DNA from: Laguncularia racemosa
Taxonomy: Eukaryota > Streptophyta > Magnoliopsida > Myrtales > Combretaceae
Length of the DNA stretch: 64,000 nucleotides
NCBI GenBank assembly: GCA_037954665.1
Contig: JBBMOL010000073.1
Coordinates: 2,852,001 to 2,916,000 of the forward strand
Reading direction: 5' to 3'
The position numbers and the translations under genes are program-made. The notes under the pieces were generated by a model, which was not told the origin of the DNA, did not search any database, and saw only the letters and a list, made by a program, of their open reading frames with translations. Of the stretch, positions 1-12,569 are shown in pieces (positions within the stretch are counted from its first letter, which is position 1; every line of letters begins with the position of its first letter).

Positions 1-1
1 G

Positions 2-1504
2 AAAGATAATAGCTAGATTAATACTATACAAGTAGCTATAAATCAATTTGAAAGAAATGAAGTTTGGAATTTAATGCTTAGACCTAAAGGAAAAACTATA
101 ATTGGAACAAAATGGGTGTTAAAAAATAAAGCTTATGAAAATGGAAAAGTAGTCAGAAACAAAGCTAGATTGGTGGCTAAAGGTTATTCTCAAGAAGAAG
201 GAATTGATTTTGATGAAACTTTTGCTCTTGTTACTAAACTTGGGGCTATTCGTTTGCTACTTGCATTTGCATATTTCAAAAATTTTAAATTCTTTCAAAT
301 GGATGTTAAAATTGTCGTTTTAAATGGATATATTAAAGAAGAGGTATATGTTGAATAACCTCTAGGCTTTGAAGATCCATTTAAAGAAGATCATGTTTTT
401 AAACTCAAAAAGGCTTTATATGGCTTAAAGCAAGCTCCAAGAGCTTGGTATGAACATTTGAGTTCTTATTTGATTAAAAATGGCTTCAAAAGAGGAAAAA
501 TAGATACTACTCTCTTTTTGAATAATACTAATAATGATTTGTTAGTTGTACAAATATATGTTAATGATATTATTTTTGGATCAACTAATGAACATCAATG
601 CAAAGAGTTTGCTAAGTTAATGCAGGCTAAATTTGAGATGTCCCTCATAGGAGAATTAACATTCTTCCTTAGACTACAAATCAAGCAAACAGTTGATGGA
701 ATATTTGTTCATCAAGAAAAATATACAAGGTAAATTATCAAAAGGTATGGATTTGAAAATGCTAAACACAATTCAACTCCAATGAGTTCTTCTTCAAGAT
801 TAGATCTTGACTCTTCTGGCAAAAAGGTAAATGAGAAACTATATAGAGGTATGATTGGCTCACTCTTATATCTAACTACTTCTCGTCTTGATATTTTATT
901 TAGTGTGTGCTTATGTGCAAGATTTCAAAGTGCACCAACAGAAACACATTTTTTTGTTGTTAAAAGAATTTTTAAGTACCTTTCAAATACTTCAAAATTG
1001 GGCATATGGTATCCAAAAAATGACAATTTTAACTTGATAGGATACTCAGATGCTAATTATGCTGGTTGTAAAATTGATTGGAAAAGTACATAAAGTACTT
1101 GTCAGTTTCTTGGTGACAAGTTGGTTTCTTAGTCTTCTAAGAAGCAAAACTCTATTGCCTTATCAATAGCCAGGGCGGAATGTGTATCTATTGGTAATTG
1201 TTGTGCTCAAATTCTTTGGATTAAGCAACAATTAAGTGATTATGGCCTAATCTTTGAAAAAGTTCCTATTAAATGTGATAATACAAGTGCTATAAATCTT
1301 ACAAGAAATCTTGTTCAACATTCAAGATCTAAGCACATTGAAATTCGCCATCATTTTATAAGAGATCATGTTTCAAATGGTGATATAGAGGTTGAATTTA
1401 TGCTTAAAAATATTCAATTTGCCGATATTTTTACAAAACCTCTGGATAAAACAAGATTTGAATTCACTAAAAATGAAATTGGAGTATGTAATCCTTTTGT
1501 TTAA
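2..1504 (+). pseudogene. Ty1/copia pol C-terminal part: reverse transcriptase and RNase H, broken
   Basis: One reading frame covers the whole stretch and matches copia reverse transcriptase (RVT_2) followed by RNase H. Landmarks include GTKWVLKNK and ARLVAKGYSQEEG at the start, LYGLKQAPRAWYEHL at about 415-460, MIGSLLYL at about 850, and HSRSKHIEIRHHFIRDHV near the end. The frame is broken by stops near 14, 356, 731, 1091 and 1130, and it ends at TAA 1502-1504. The active-site motif reads YVND instead of YVDD at about 560-570, so a metal-binding aspartate is lost. The protein would have copied element RNA to DNA in virus-like particles. The 5' end is cut by the window edge. Confidence 0.9.
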
Positions 1505-1835
1505 TTTTTTTTCAATAAGCTAGTCAGACACTTCATAAGATAAATTTACTGATTTTTTTTTAATTTCTTATTGTCTGATTTTTCTTTTATATAGAAATAT
1601 ATTGTTTTATAAATTAAAAATAATTTATTTAATAAATCTTTTTGGAAAGGAGGATGACTGACATCGTAACCGTACCCTCTCTTTTTCAAATTTGTTTTTC
1701 TTTCTTTCCCTAAACGGTTCTTTATCATAATCTCCATCAAATCTTTGAAAATCTCGTTTTCTCTCTCACTCTGCAAAAACTTCTCAATTTTTTTTCTTTC
1801 TTCATTCTCCCTTCTCAATCTTAACTCTTCTTTAA
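1505..1835 (+). other. Untranslated spacer after copia pol
   Basis: About 330 T-rich bases lie between the pol stop and the next ORF of element A. No coding signal is seen on the + strand. An open frame on the other strand is low-complexity and probably spurious. Confidence 0.5.
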
Positions 1836-3604
1836 ATGGCTCCATGCAAATCTTCTCGTGTCACCAGTGTCTTCTAAAAATCTCGATCATCTCCAACACC
1901 CATGGAGATATCTGATTCTTAAACCAAAACCAATTCATCCTCAAAAAATCCAGCACAAAACCCTAGCAACTCTTCTTCAACTTCTCCAGAGCGCACGGCA
2001 GTAACTAAGTCCAAAAAGAAATCAGGCAAGGACAAAAGAAAAAAGTCAGATAGTGAGTTCGAAGGAGGTTCTTTAGACACTAAGTCAGACAAACCTAGGG
2101 TTTCTTTGAAATTGGTAAGTAGATCTGAGACTTCAAAGAAGGGAAAATTTGTTAAAGTTTCTACAAGAAATAAATATGATATTACTGATTGCTTCTTTGT
2201 AGATACTAATTTCTTTCTACATAGAGGATTACACATTGATGAGTTTATGGAAGATATCAAGTGTAGTAAAATGTGTAGTCTAAACACTGTCATTTTTGGA
2301 GAGATTGTAATTGAGTTCTATAAGAATCTAGACTTAAGGAAATATAATAAATGGGAATCACATGTCCGTGGTAAGAATGTGATTATCACTAGGAAAGACT
2401 TAGTCAAATTCCTTGAAGTCGAGGATTATGAAGATTCTGTAGATATTGATTGTCTAGGAAGGCAACATCTTTTTAATATAGTAAATGATGGTTTTAAAAC
2501 AAAAGTAGAAAAAGATGTATTTGTCCTTCAGTTTCCACTGATTGTTAGATTGCTGCACAAGATAGTATGTTCGTGTTTATTTCCAAAGAGGAAGTAGAAC
2601 GTCAATTTCCACAGATGAAGCAAAGGTGATTTTAGGAATGAATAAAAAGAAAAAAAGTAGATATTGCTAGAAAGATTATAGGTTATGCTTTAAACAATGT
2701 TAAAAGTAGACCTTATGGAAATCCGATCATGAGTCTACTAAAATGGAAAAAGGTTAAAATTCCTAAAAAGTCCTATCAAGAATTTGGAGTTAAGCATATT
2801 GATGCCAGCCACTTGCACCATATGGGAATCTACATAAAAAAGAAAGTTTGGTACTCTAGTGATCTGGCCGTGTACTTTGATCCAAGGTACTCCTCTAGAG
2901 AAGTGCGTAGGTAGATGAAGTATATAAGGGGAGTGTTTATGGATGGGAACACAAAGGTTGATGAATAATAACCTTCGATCGTTGTGTCAAAAAGTGAAGA
3001 AGCTCCTGCCAAAAATAAGAGGAAAGGGAAACAACCTTTAGAAATAAGGAAGAAGAAAAAGTTAGAAACCTTTACTAGTATTAAAGGTATGGAGATAAAG
3101 GAAGGTTAGATTCATGAGGAATCAAACACTAATTCTGATGAGTCAGACAATCTATTTCCTCGTCAGACAATAGATCCTCATGCTTCTACAAGCAAAGAAT
3201 CTGATAGGATGAGTAGGATGGAAGGTGAACTTACAGCCTTGAAGAACATGCTGAGTTAGATGCTACCTCAATCCCAGTCCTCTACAAGGCAATATAATCA
3301 AGCTCCACCTTCTCTTAAGGAAACTCTTTTGAGTTCTCCTTCTTCATTTGCAATTCAACCATCTTCTTCAAAATTTGTTCCCCCCTCACAACAAGACACT
3401 ACTCCTCATTCTCCTCAGACACAACCCTCACATCATTCTAATGAAGTTAGAAAAGAAGACATTGAAGCTGCTTTACAACTAGTGGTTGCTTCATATGTTC
3501 CTTCTGGTTCTTGTCCTCGAACAATGTATAGAAGAATCAAGACCTGTGATGTTAAGAAATTTTCCAAAACCTCAAAGAAACGAGGACCTCATCCTTCACC
3601 ATGA
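1836..3604 (+). pseudogene. Extra ORF downstream of copia pol (env-like position), broken
   Basis: A frame from ATG 1836 reads through two stops (near 1875 and 1920) into a 163-codon open stretch ending at 2597. Further pieces lie at 2729-2914 and 3260-3604. The N-terminal part is Ser/Lys-rich with a nuclear-signal-like basic tract (KSKKKSGKDKRKK). The middle has an EFYKNL...VRGKNVIITRKDLVKFL pattern, which resembles the 'putative plant transposon protein' domain (about PF20167). The last part is rich in Gln, Ser and Pro. Sireviruses often carry an extra ORF here, called env-like by position. No signal peptide or membrane segment is visible, so an envelope function is not supported. The domain match is from memory. 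Confidence 0.5.
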
Positions 3605-3744
3605 GATTGAATTTTATGCTTTTCTATCTTTTGTTCTCAAACATTGTTGTAATGACTCTTTATGATCTTTGAGTAAATGTTATTTTATCCTTGTTGTTTA
3701 TTTTATATGCATTTATTCAGGGGGAGTTAGTATTTGATGATAAC

Positions 3745-3756
3745 AAAAAGGGGGAG
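3745..3756 (+). other. Polypurine tract of element A
   Basis: An A-run followed by GGGGGAG lies directly before the LTR-like sequence, and a second copy (AGGGGGAG) is at 3719-3726. This is the plus-strand primer site expected before a copia 3' LTR. Duplicated G-rich tracts with GATGATAAC between them are typical of Sireviruses. Confidence 0.7.
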
Positions 3757-3760
3757 AATT

Positions 3761-5425
3761 TATGTGGAATATTTTTTTATTGCGTTTCAATTTTCTGGAA
3801 ATTTTGTCTAACTCTACAATTGATGACCTGACTTTGTGAAAAACTGAAAAATTGTGCTGACCTATGTTCTGTACAAGATTTGGTTGATAATAAGTGTTCT
3901 TGTTTATCATGTTTTGTACAAGATTTGGTTAATAACAATGTTTTTTTGCAAACAAAGTTATTTTCTGAAAAAGTGGTTTTGTCATCATAAAAAAGGTAGA
4001 GAATATTAAGTTCTCTTCTTATAAGTTTTGATGATAACAAGAGTATATCTTTTAGTATACGGATGTGGAACAAATTTTCTTAGTCAAACAGTTTTTCTTA
4101 GTCAGACAATAGATGTTTGGTCAAACAGTATGAGATCTTTTATTTTGATAATTAGTTTTATGCAGGAACTTAAATTCATTACATTTATTTGTCATGAATT
4201 ATGGTTGTTCTGCTAACAAAGGTCCAGCTCCATTGAAATTAGATGTAATTGGAAATATGTCTAATTTGTTCCACAAAGGATTTCTTGAGTACATTGGTTT
4301 TATATTATGTTCGTATTTTATTCACTTAGTAGTGTTTTAAATAATTTCCATGTGTCTGAAATCAGCTTAGATTTCCAGAGTTTTTAATAAACAAAAAGTA
4401 ATAACATGTTTTCTCAAATTATCATGAGGAGATATATTTTCAAAAGAAATATTTAAATGTCAAAATCTCCAACGTTCCTTGCTGATCTCGTGGAAAGTTA
4501 TATATATCTAATCTCCTAATTTTATGTGTTTGAATTATAGCTAAATTGTGTGATATATCTATTTCAGAAACTAACAGATTTTATTTAAAGTATATCGCAT
4601 AAGATCAGGAAAAGATTTTTTGTTTTTTTGAGTTTATCCGCTTCAAATATTAGGAAAAGATTTTTTATTTGCTTCAAGATATCTCTGTAACTCCTAGGGA
4701 AACAGATGTCTTCATTATTTTTTATCTTCACTTCAGCAAAAAAAGACCTAAGTTAGAAGATCTATTCATTCGGGGTGTTGAAGTATTTAAAATTTCATAT
4801 CTCAAAAATTAGGAATAATGAAGTAATAAATACAAATTCTCAAACGGTCACATTATGTTTGTTTTTATCCGTTGTAGAAATAGCTATATATATATATCAT
4901 CCACAGGTTAAAGAAGAGGAGAGAAGAAAAATAGAGATCAGAAAGCAAGAAAATTATTCAGAAAATTCGAGCTAAATTTTTTTATCAAAGCTTTTGTTCT
5001 TGTTTAGTTAGACAATACCTAAATAATCAGATGTTTAGTCAAACAATATTCTACATAAAATTCTTATTTAAAACCTGATGTGTTCTTGAGCTTAATACTT
5101 TAAGTTTCCATTGTAACTCGACTTTGAAAATCTCTTTACTCTTTGTTGAGTTTAATTGAGAGTTAATTGAGAGGATTACATATAGTCTTGTAGATCTGTG
5201 TTTAGCCAAGAGAGAAAGGCTTGTGAGATAGAGAAAGATTGATTAGTATTTGTAATTTCTTTCATTAACTTAGTGATACGACTGGTGTGGATAACTAGAT
5301 CCCCAACAATGAAGTTGGAAGAGAGGATGTACTCAAAAGGAGGAATCTCTATAAAATTCTTGACTCCTTTACTTATGCACTTTATTTATTAATTGTATAA
5401 TTTAGCTTTGCAAGTTATTGATCGT
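3761..5425 (+). repeat. 3' LTR of copia element A, left part (interrupted by B)
   Basis: AT-rich noncoding sequence follows the polypurine tract with no long ORF, as expected of an LTR. It is cut at 5425 by element B. The five bases before the cut, ATCGT (5421-5425), match ATCAT after B (19903-19907) with one change, so the two halves belong together. The exact LTR start is uncertain because the terminal TG is not clear. The partner 5' LTR is not in the window. Confidence 0.6.
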
Positions 5426-7522
5426 TATCGAGTCTAATTTTTGAATTTCTCATTCCTAATCCAATCTATACTAGACCCTATGCTCATTTAATGTAGATCC
5501 TCGGCTTAAGTTAGGAATTTCATTTAATTTTGGAGTCGCCACCCAACCGTGGTTGGGAAAAATTGAATTAAGACTAATGGAGCGGATTAGTCTTAATTTG
5601 GACCACTAGTCGTCGTAATTTACTCTTCTCGTTTTGTGAAAAGAGGAAAAGGGAAAACTAGAGTTTCTAAGTTCAGAGGCTAATCTATTAAAACCCTAAG
5701 ATTACCACCTAATCTCCTAAAATTATCCCCATTTAGAAATGTCTTTTATTTTATTTTTGTTGCCTTTTATTGTGTTTTCGAGTTAATTATTCTAAGAAAA
5801 TGATTTTTTATTCTTTTTAAGGTTGCCCCAAATGGGTGCCTACGTACCTGCTATTTAGGATCAAACAAGTCGTAGTTCGCTTTTCCTAAAAAATTTTAGT
5901 GTGTTTGTGAATTTTAATTGTGAAATCTCTTTTGATTTATGTTTTTACCATTTCGGGATTTTTTTCTAAAAAATCTAAGCCTAAGCTTTAATTTGATTTT
6001 TGAAAATAATTTTAAGGGAAAACATCAACTTTGGATTTATTTGAGAAAATAATTTTTCTAAGTGATAAAACTCTTTTTTTTTTCTATTTTTTGACTTATT
6101 TATGCTATTATAAATTTTTATTATTTTTTATATATTTTTTATTAATTTTTAATTTTTTTTAGTTTTTATTAATTTTTCATAATTTTTATAATTTTTATTT
6201 TATTAAAAATTTTCTCTTAGATTTTTATCTATCCTATTTTAAAATCTAAAGTTTTATTATCATTTTTCTACATTTTTATTATTATTATTTTGATTATATT
6301 TTTATTTTATTTTATTTTATTTTTTATATTATTAAATCCTAAAAAATCTAATTTCTAACATTTTTCTATTTATTGAAATATAAATAAAACATAAGTAAAT
6401 AAATAAATAACGAGTAACAAATAAATAACAAATTAATAAATTAATTCGGAATAAAATAACCCAAATAAATAAACAAAAATATTTAAAAAAAAATCAGAAA
6501 ATCCGACTTACCTGGATTCGGGTTAGTGCACAGGTCGGGTCGGTCGGGTCGAAGCGGGTCGGGTCGGGTCGATCGGATGCGGCGGCGGGATGTGCTCGTT
6601 GACAGCGTTCCGGCGACCTTCTTTAGCGGTTGAGGTGTCGGTTCCTAGGTTATCGAGGGTGAGGAATCCAATGGTAGCAGTGGTTTGCTTCAGAAACGCC
6701 TCCTGGTGGTTGCCCAACTCTTGCTCAACGGTCGCGGCTTCGAAAAACTCCGGTGGACTTTGATTCTCTCTTTTTTTCTCACTTTCTCTCGCTTTTGATC
6801 TGTCCTCTCGCTTCCTCCCTTCCTCCTCTATTTATAGCCGCTCACAAACTCCTCCGGATAAGCTCAAATTCGCCGATTTGGATAAACCCATTTTTTTTCC
6901 GTTTCGGATTCGGCCTTATCTCGGCGATTTGATGTTAATCCCTTGTTTTTCTGTGATTTATCTGATGGATTTGGCTTTATCTCGACAATAATCCAAAAGA
7001 TTTGAGGAAAAACGAACGATTCCGCCTTCGTCGGACCTGCTCCGACTTCCTCTCACGTCTATTCGAGCGAAGAAGATGATCACGCGCGACATGTGTGACT
7101 TTCCCTAGCCAATCATGCACTACCACGTAGCAGCTTGAGGCAAAAGCGAAAAAAAAAATTACACAGAGTGCTCGGGGGGATTCGAACTCGGGACCTCAGG
7201 CTTCACACACGTTCCAGGCACACACACGAACCAGCTGAGCTGGCCCAATTTCCTGATTTTATCTATTTCGCAAATTGCATATATGCAATGCGATTTTTTT
7301 ATTTTTTTGTATTTTTGAAATTTCAAATATTTGTAAAAATTATTTAATCCTTATTATTGACATTTCTGAAATTAGTTTTCAAAATTGATGTGTTTTCCTA
7401 TTTATTTTTTATTTTTTGAACATTTTTCCTATTTTTGCTAAATTAGAGAAAAATATGGAAAAATTGGAAATTGATCATTATTGATTATTATTGATTCTTA
7501 GAGAAAAAATGGGGTGTTTACA
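5426..7522 (-). repeat. Element B 3' LTR
   Basis: It begins TATCGAGTCTAA (first G mutated; the partner has TGTCGAG) and ends GGGGTGTTTACA. On the element strand it holds tRNA-like A and B boxes (7231-7242 and 7178-7188), a TATA box (6829-6837), a GACCC-repeat stretch (about 6533-6575 on the + strand as GGGTC), a perfect splice-donor sequence (GTAAGT, 6506-6511) and a conserved island at about 5834-5886 that ends in a possible acceptor AG. Just inside the element the strand reads a purine tract ending GGGGCAGC, the polypurine tract. Confidence 0.92.
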
Positions 7523-7714
7523 GCTGCCCCTCGTTGTAGTAAACTTTGAAAAACTTGACTACAAAGACAAGAAAGACGCCATTTTTTACCTCTTGGTTGG
7601 ATAGATAATGCCTTGGTTTGGCTGGTTATCTGGAAATTGGTTTCTAGTAGGAAAATGCTCCATGAGCTAATAATCCCACGAGTCTGAAATAGTCCTAACA
7701 ATCTAGACTAATGT

Positions 7715-8490
7715 TCCCTCCCAAAAAGTGCTCTATGGGCAGACTAATTGGCGATAGGAAACATCTCAAGCATTGTTTAGGAGTGTAGAATAACTGATAA
7801 TAGGAAGCGTCTTATCAGACTAGCAACCTTGAAGAGAAAATTATCTTAGGAAGCGCTCTTATGAGCTGGCCACCTGTTAACAGAAGCGTCTGACTAGACT
7901 AGCGACTGTTTGGAAAAATACCTCCAAAAAGTGCTCCTATGAGTTGACTAATCGATCGTCAAAAGTTTGAAAAAGTGCTCCTATGAGCTGATTAATTGGT
8001 AGATTTGAAAAGTTCCTTTGAGCTAACTAATTGATGGATTCGAAAAGTGCTCCTTTGAGCTAACTAATCGATGGATTCGAAAAGTACTCCTTTGAGCTAA
8101 CTAATTGAGGGATTCGAAAAGTGCTCCTCTGAGCTAACTAATCGATAGGGTGTCTAGGAAAGTGCCCCTTCTTTGGGCTGACTGACCTATAGCGGGAAGT
8201 GTCTTTCTTAGACTCACGACCCTGGGGGAAATGTCTAAAAAAGTGCCCCTATGGGCTGACCTTGAGACAAGATATTTAGGAGAGTGCCCCATTGTGGAGT
8301 GACTAACCTATAGCATAGAGAAATGTTTTCAAAAAGGTGCCCTTGTGAGTTGACCTTAAAAGAGGATGTTTAGGAAAGTGCCCCTCTATGGGCTAACTAA
8401 CCTATGACAAAATGTCTCAAAAAGGTGCCCTTATGGGCTGACCCTAAGAGAGGATGTTTAGGGAAGTGCCCCAATGTGGGCTGACTAATC
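7715..8490 (-). repeat. Degenerate tandem repeats in element B 3' region
   Basis: Short units repeat across the region between integrase and the 3' LTR. At about 8038-8150 the unit is about 37 bp (GATTCGAAAAGTGCTCC... ACTAATCG). Further right the units are longer and built on an AGTGCCCC-TATGGGCTGACT core, where GCCC and GGGC can form a small hairpin. Elements D and G carry related arrays at the same place. Confidence 0.85.
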
Positions 8491-9000
8491 TTATGCTTTT
8501 GAATATGCTTCTACGGACTTGGTTAAATGATTTGATGCTTTTCATGATATGATGATAGTTATTCATTTTAATATGCTTGCCAATTTATCGTAGATAGCAA
8601 CCAAACGACTGAACCTTCGTGCTGGTTTGCTTCTGCTTCACTTCTTCTTATTTCGACACGGGGTTGAAGATATCGATGTCCTTCCTTTTTTTTTTTTTTT
8701 TGTGCACATGGCTCTTTTGACGGTAGTGTTATCCTACTAATGCACTAGGTTCTAATGCTCAAAAGTAGATAGAATTATATCACAAAATTTATTGAGATTC
8801 ATTATCATTTTAGTGTTTATCTTTCATTGGTGAAGTGATAGGTAATGTGTTTAGGAATATTTGTCGTGATGAGAATTGGTTGGGATTATTGACCATTCAG
8901 AGATATTAACTTTGCTTGTAAAAAAATAAAAACTATACTCAACGAAATTTGTATCGAATATTGGCTTTCATAAACATTGGCAAAATTTCAATTCCCTTGC
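8491..9000 (-). other. Non-repeated part of element B 3' untranslated region
   Basis: Noncoding sequence sits between the integrase stop and the repeat array. It has a T-run of 16 bases at 8686-8701. Patches such as the one around 8735-8760 (ACTAATGCACTAGG) recur in D (about 24360) and G (about 48765). Confidence 0.6.
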
Positions 9001-10671
9001 CTAAGGATAGTACATCTTTACAGCATCTATGTTAATGGGGTCTCTCAATTCCGGACCATCCATTTGAGTTAGTATCAAAGCACCTCCTGACAAAACCTTT
9101 TTCACCACATACGGATCCTCATAGTTTGGGGTGAATTTTCCTCTGGAGTCTTGGGCATTCGGGAGAACCTTTCTTAGCACCAGATCCCCCTCTTTGAAAT
9201 ATCGAGGTCTCATCTTTTTGTTAAATGCTCGGGCCATCCTTTGCTGGTAACACTAGCTATGACATATTGCAGTAAGTCTTTTTTCATCAATCAGATTCAG
9301 CTGATCAAGCCTCTTCTTTACCCAGTCGGATTCAGTTAGCTGAGTTTCTGACAGAATTCTGAATGATGGTATTTCGACTTTGACCGGTAGCATTGCTTCC
9401 GTACCATATACCAATGAATATGGGGTAGCTCCAGTAGATGTTCTTATTGAAGTCCTATAAGCCATGAGAGCAAACGGCAACATCTCGTGCCAATCTTTGT
9501 AAGTAGTTGTCATTTTTTCGATGATCTTTTTGATATTCTTGTTAGCTGCTTCTACTGCCCCGTTCATCTGGGGTCGGTAGGGAGTTGAATTTCTATGGTT
9601 TATGTGGAATTGCTGACATAAACCTATCATCGACTTGTTATTAAGATTGGTACCATTGTCAGTGATGATGGACTCAGGAACTCCATATCGAGCTATTATG
9701 TCCTTTTTCAAGAAGCGGACTATTACCCCTTTGGTGACATTGGCATATGAAGAAGTTTCTACCCATTTGGTGAAGTAATCAATTGCTACCAATATGAACC
9801 TGTGGCCATTGGATGATGTCGAAGTGATTGGGCTAATTATGTCGATTCCCCACATGGAGAAAGGCCATGGTGCTGACAATAAGTGTAGCTCATTAGGCGT
9901 AGCATTTATCTGATTTGCATATACTTGACACAGATGACAGTGCTTGACATATTTTATGCAATCCGATTCCATGGTTAACCAATAGTATCCTAACCTCATG
10001 ATTTTTTGGGCTAACATGTAGCCATTCATATGAGGTCCACATACTCCTTCATGTACTTCTTTCATTAGTTCAAAGGCTTCATTTTTGTCCACACATCTTA
10101 ACAAGGTGGTATCACATGATCTTTTGTAAAGTATAGACCCACTTAATAAGAAATGGCTTGCTAACCTTCTGAGTGTTCTTCGGTCATTCTTGCTAGCCAT
10201 TTCAGGGTATTTACCTTCTTGGAGAAAGGTCTTGATGTCATGATACCAGGGCTTGTTGTCTTGTGCTTTTTCAATTGTTAAACAGCAGGCGGGCCAATTT
10301 TCGATGTCTATCTTCATCGGTTGGACTTCGGCTCCCCTTGTTATCTGGATCATAGATGCCAGTGTGGCTAGTGCATCTGCAAACTGATTCTGAGTTCTCG
10401 GAATATATGTGAAAGTGATTGCCTTGAATTCTTCGATCAGCTCCGTCAAATGTTGATGATACGGTACCAGTTTGGGGTCTTTAGTCTTGTATTCCCCTCT
10501 TGTCTGTAGTATGATGAGCGATGAATCTCCGTATACTTCTAATTCGCGGATTTCCATTTGGCAGGCCATTTTGAGGCCAAGAATGTACACCTCATATTCC
10601 GCGATATTATTGGTATATGGAAATGTGAGTCTTGTCGCTGTAGGGAATTGTGTGCCGTCTGGGGATATCAA
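9001..10671 (-). pseudogene. Element B pol 3' part: second RNase H and integrase
   Basis: One frame runs from 10671 to the natural stop at 9001-9003, broken by a single in-frame stop near 9250. The N-terminal 130 residues look like the extra, archaeal-type RNase H of Tat elements (NIAEYEVYILGLKMA, VYGDSSLIILQTRGEYKTKD). The integrase follows: an H-x6-H...C-x2-C zinc finger (HEGVCGPH, CHLC), the core with the first Asp in WGIDI, the second in TDNGTN and Glu 35 residues later in NGAVEAAN, then a basic C-terminal domain. All integrase catalytic residues are present. It would insert element DNA into chromosomes. A frameshift near 10790 separates it from the first RNase H. Confidence 0.93.
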
Positions 10672-10778
10672 TACTGCCTTGATCCTGCAACCGAATACGT
10701 TGGCAGCTCCATCGAAAAAAAGTTTCTACTTTGGGTTCTACTCTATCCCAAAGTCTTCTACTGGTATATCTTCTACTG

Positions 10779-12459
10779 TTAATATATTTTCGTCCGGAAT
10801 TGGGCTTGTATTTCTTGGGAATCTGTCTCGACAGGGTGTTTTGCCAATTGGTCGGCTAAGGCTTGCCCTTTCATCGAGTTCTGATTTATGTATGTGATGT
10901 CAAACTCGGATAGGAGCATTTGCCATTTAGAGATTCTCCCTATCAAAGTTGGTTTCTCTGCCAAGTCTTTTAAGGGATCATGTTTTGTCAGTAGCTCAAT
11001 ATGATAGTAAAGGGTGTATTGCCTTAATCGATGCATGACCCAAATTAGAGCACAACAAGTCTTCTCCACCTCTGAGTACCTCTGTTCTCCTTCTGTGAAT
11101 TTCTTGCTCAAGTAATATATGGAACGCTCTCTTCCCTCTTCATCTTTCTGCCCCAGCACACAACCCATGGATTCAGGGAGTATAGTGAGGTATAAGAATA
11201 AGGGCTTCCCCTACTTCAGGACTATCAAGACCGGAGGTTTTATAAGGTAGTCTTTGATCGTCCTAAATGCTTCTTCGCATTCGTCGTCCCATTCTATGGT
11301 GGCATTCTTTTTCAACAGACGGAATAGTGGCTGGCATTTATCGGTGAGCTGTGAGATAAAATGAGTTATATAATTTAATCTTCCCAGTAAGCTTCTTACT
11401 TCTGTAACGGAGAGTGGGGAAGGTAACTCTAATATAGACTTTACCTTGTCATGATCGATTTTAATGCCTTCCTGGCTTATGACAAACCCTAACAATTTCC
11501 CCGTTGTGACCTTGAAAGTGCATTTTTCTAGGTTTAACTTGAGTTGGAATTTTCTCAGTCGCTTAAACAATTTCCTCAGGATATCTATATGGCTTTCTCC
11601 TTCTTTAGATTTGGCTATCATGTCGTCGATGTATACTTCAACCTCTCGATGCATCATGTCATGAAGTATTGTGACCATGGCTCTCTGATACGTTGCCCCG
11701 GCGTTTTTCAAACCGAAGGGCATGACTTTGTAACAGAAAGTTCCCCACGTTGTGATGAAAGTCGTTTTGGTTTTATCTTCTTCAGCCATTTTTATTTGAT
11801 TATATCCTGAGAAACCGTCCATGAATGAGAAAAGATGGTTTCCCGCAGTGTTGTCCACTAAAACATCAATGTGAGGTAGGGGGAAGTTATCCTTTGGTGT
11901 AGCTTGGTTTAAGTCCCGGAAGTCTACACATACGCATACTTTTCCATTCTTTTTCATAACAGGGACTATATTTGCCACCCATTCTAGGTAATTGGATACT
12001 TCGATGAACCCTACTTCTAGCAGTTTCTTGACTTCTTCTTTAATCTTTAATAAGATGTCAGGCCTAAATCTTCTTAGTTTTTGTTTTTTAGGTTTGACAT
12101 CTTCCCTTGTGGGAAGCCTATGAACCACTATTGATTGGTTTAGTCTTGTCATGTCGCCATATGACTAGGCGAACACATCTGCATATTCTGTTAATAGCTC
12201 GGTTATCTCACACTTTTGCTCGGCACTTAAACTGGACCCGATTTTGAGGTTTTTAGGTTTTTCCATGCTTCCTAGATTTACTATCTCCACCGGCTCATCA
12301 ATTGAAATTCCGCTTTCTTCATGTTTTTGCCAATTTTCTTGTATTATTTCATTGTCAAGGATATTGCCTTCAACAACTGACCCAGCAGCGTTGGAAACGA
12401 TATCAGCGTTTTTATTTTCTACCTACACGAAATATCCCTGATGTTCGGTGGTAGGAGAT
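10779..12459 (-). pseudogene. Element B reverse transcriptase and first RNase H
   Basis: The frame starts at the predicted intron acceptor (12459) and runs to 10779 with three in-frame stops, two upstream of 12152 and one at 11208-11210. The longest open part has 313 codons. Gypsy RT motifs are intact: LEVGFIEVS, VCVDFRDLNQATPKDNFPLP, FSFMDGFSGYNQI (first catalytic Asp), MPFGLKNAGATYQRAM and YIDD (catalytic pair). RNase H follows with FTEGEQRYSEVEKTCCAL. The stops are explained by CAG-to-TAG or TGG-to-TAG changes. The active site is sound but the reading frame is not. Confidence 0.93.
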
Positions 12460-12569
12460 CTGGGTAAAGTAAAATAAAAGCATGTATATAAGCAAAACAG
12501 ACTATAATTGAATTAATAAAGAGTCTCAATAAAACTTGTTCAATAATTGTTCTCTATCTTTGAGCTGAC
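12460..12569 (-). other. Predicted intron between protease and RT, element B
   Basis: On the - strand CTAG|GTCAGC begins and a pyrimidine-rich TTTACCCAG|AT ends a 110-nt AT-rich stretch with stops in it. Joining the flanks keeps the frame. The same sites and phase occur in D and G. Ogre elements are known to splice an intron between protease and RT. The donor is weak beyond GT. Confidence 0.65.

Larger units (their letters stand above)
1..5425 (+). mobile_element. Element A: decayed Sirevirus-like Ty1/copia retrotransposon, left segment
   Basis: Copia-order remains run along the + strand: reverse transcriptase, RNase H, a further broken ORF, a purine tract at 3745-3756 and LTR-like sequence to 5425, where an Ogre element (B) interrupts it. 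The LTR resumes at 19903-20095. The 5' LTR, gag, protease and integrase lie before the window or are lost. An extra ORF between pol and the 3' LTR and a G-rich polypurine tract fit the Sirevirus (SIRE1/Maximus) lineage. Many stops and a mutated catalytic motif make it inactive. The class call is firm; the lineage is inference. Confidence 0.8.

Noticed and set aside
6523..6717. Open frame in the LTR leader before the proposed donor, related frames in D and I
   Set aside because: Similarity between copies is what nucleotide relatedness gives, and no ATG opens it; the apparent starts are TTG. A leader peptide is not supported.
7135..7347. Open frame with GGIRTRDLRLHTR-like sequence (also 19515-19750)
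   Set aside because: It reads the tRNA-like and AT-rich part of the Ogre LTR on the antisense strand. Such frames are often annotated as hypothetical proteins but have no family match or coding support here.
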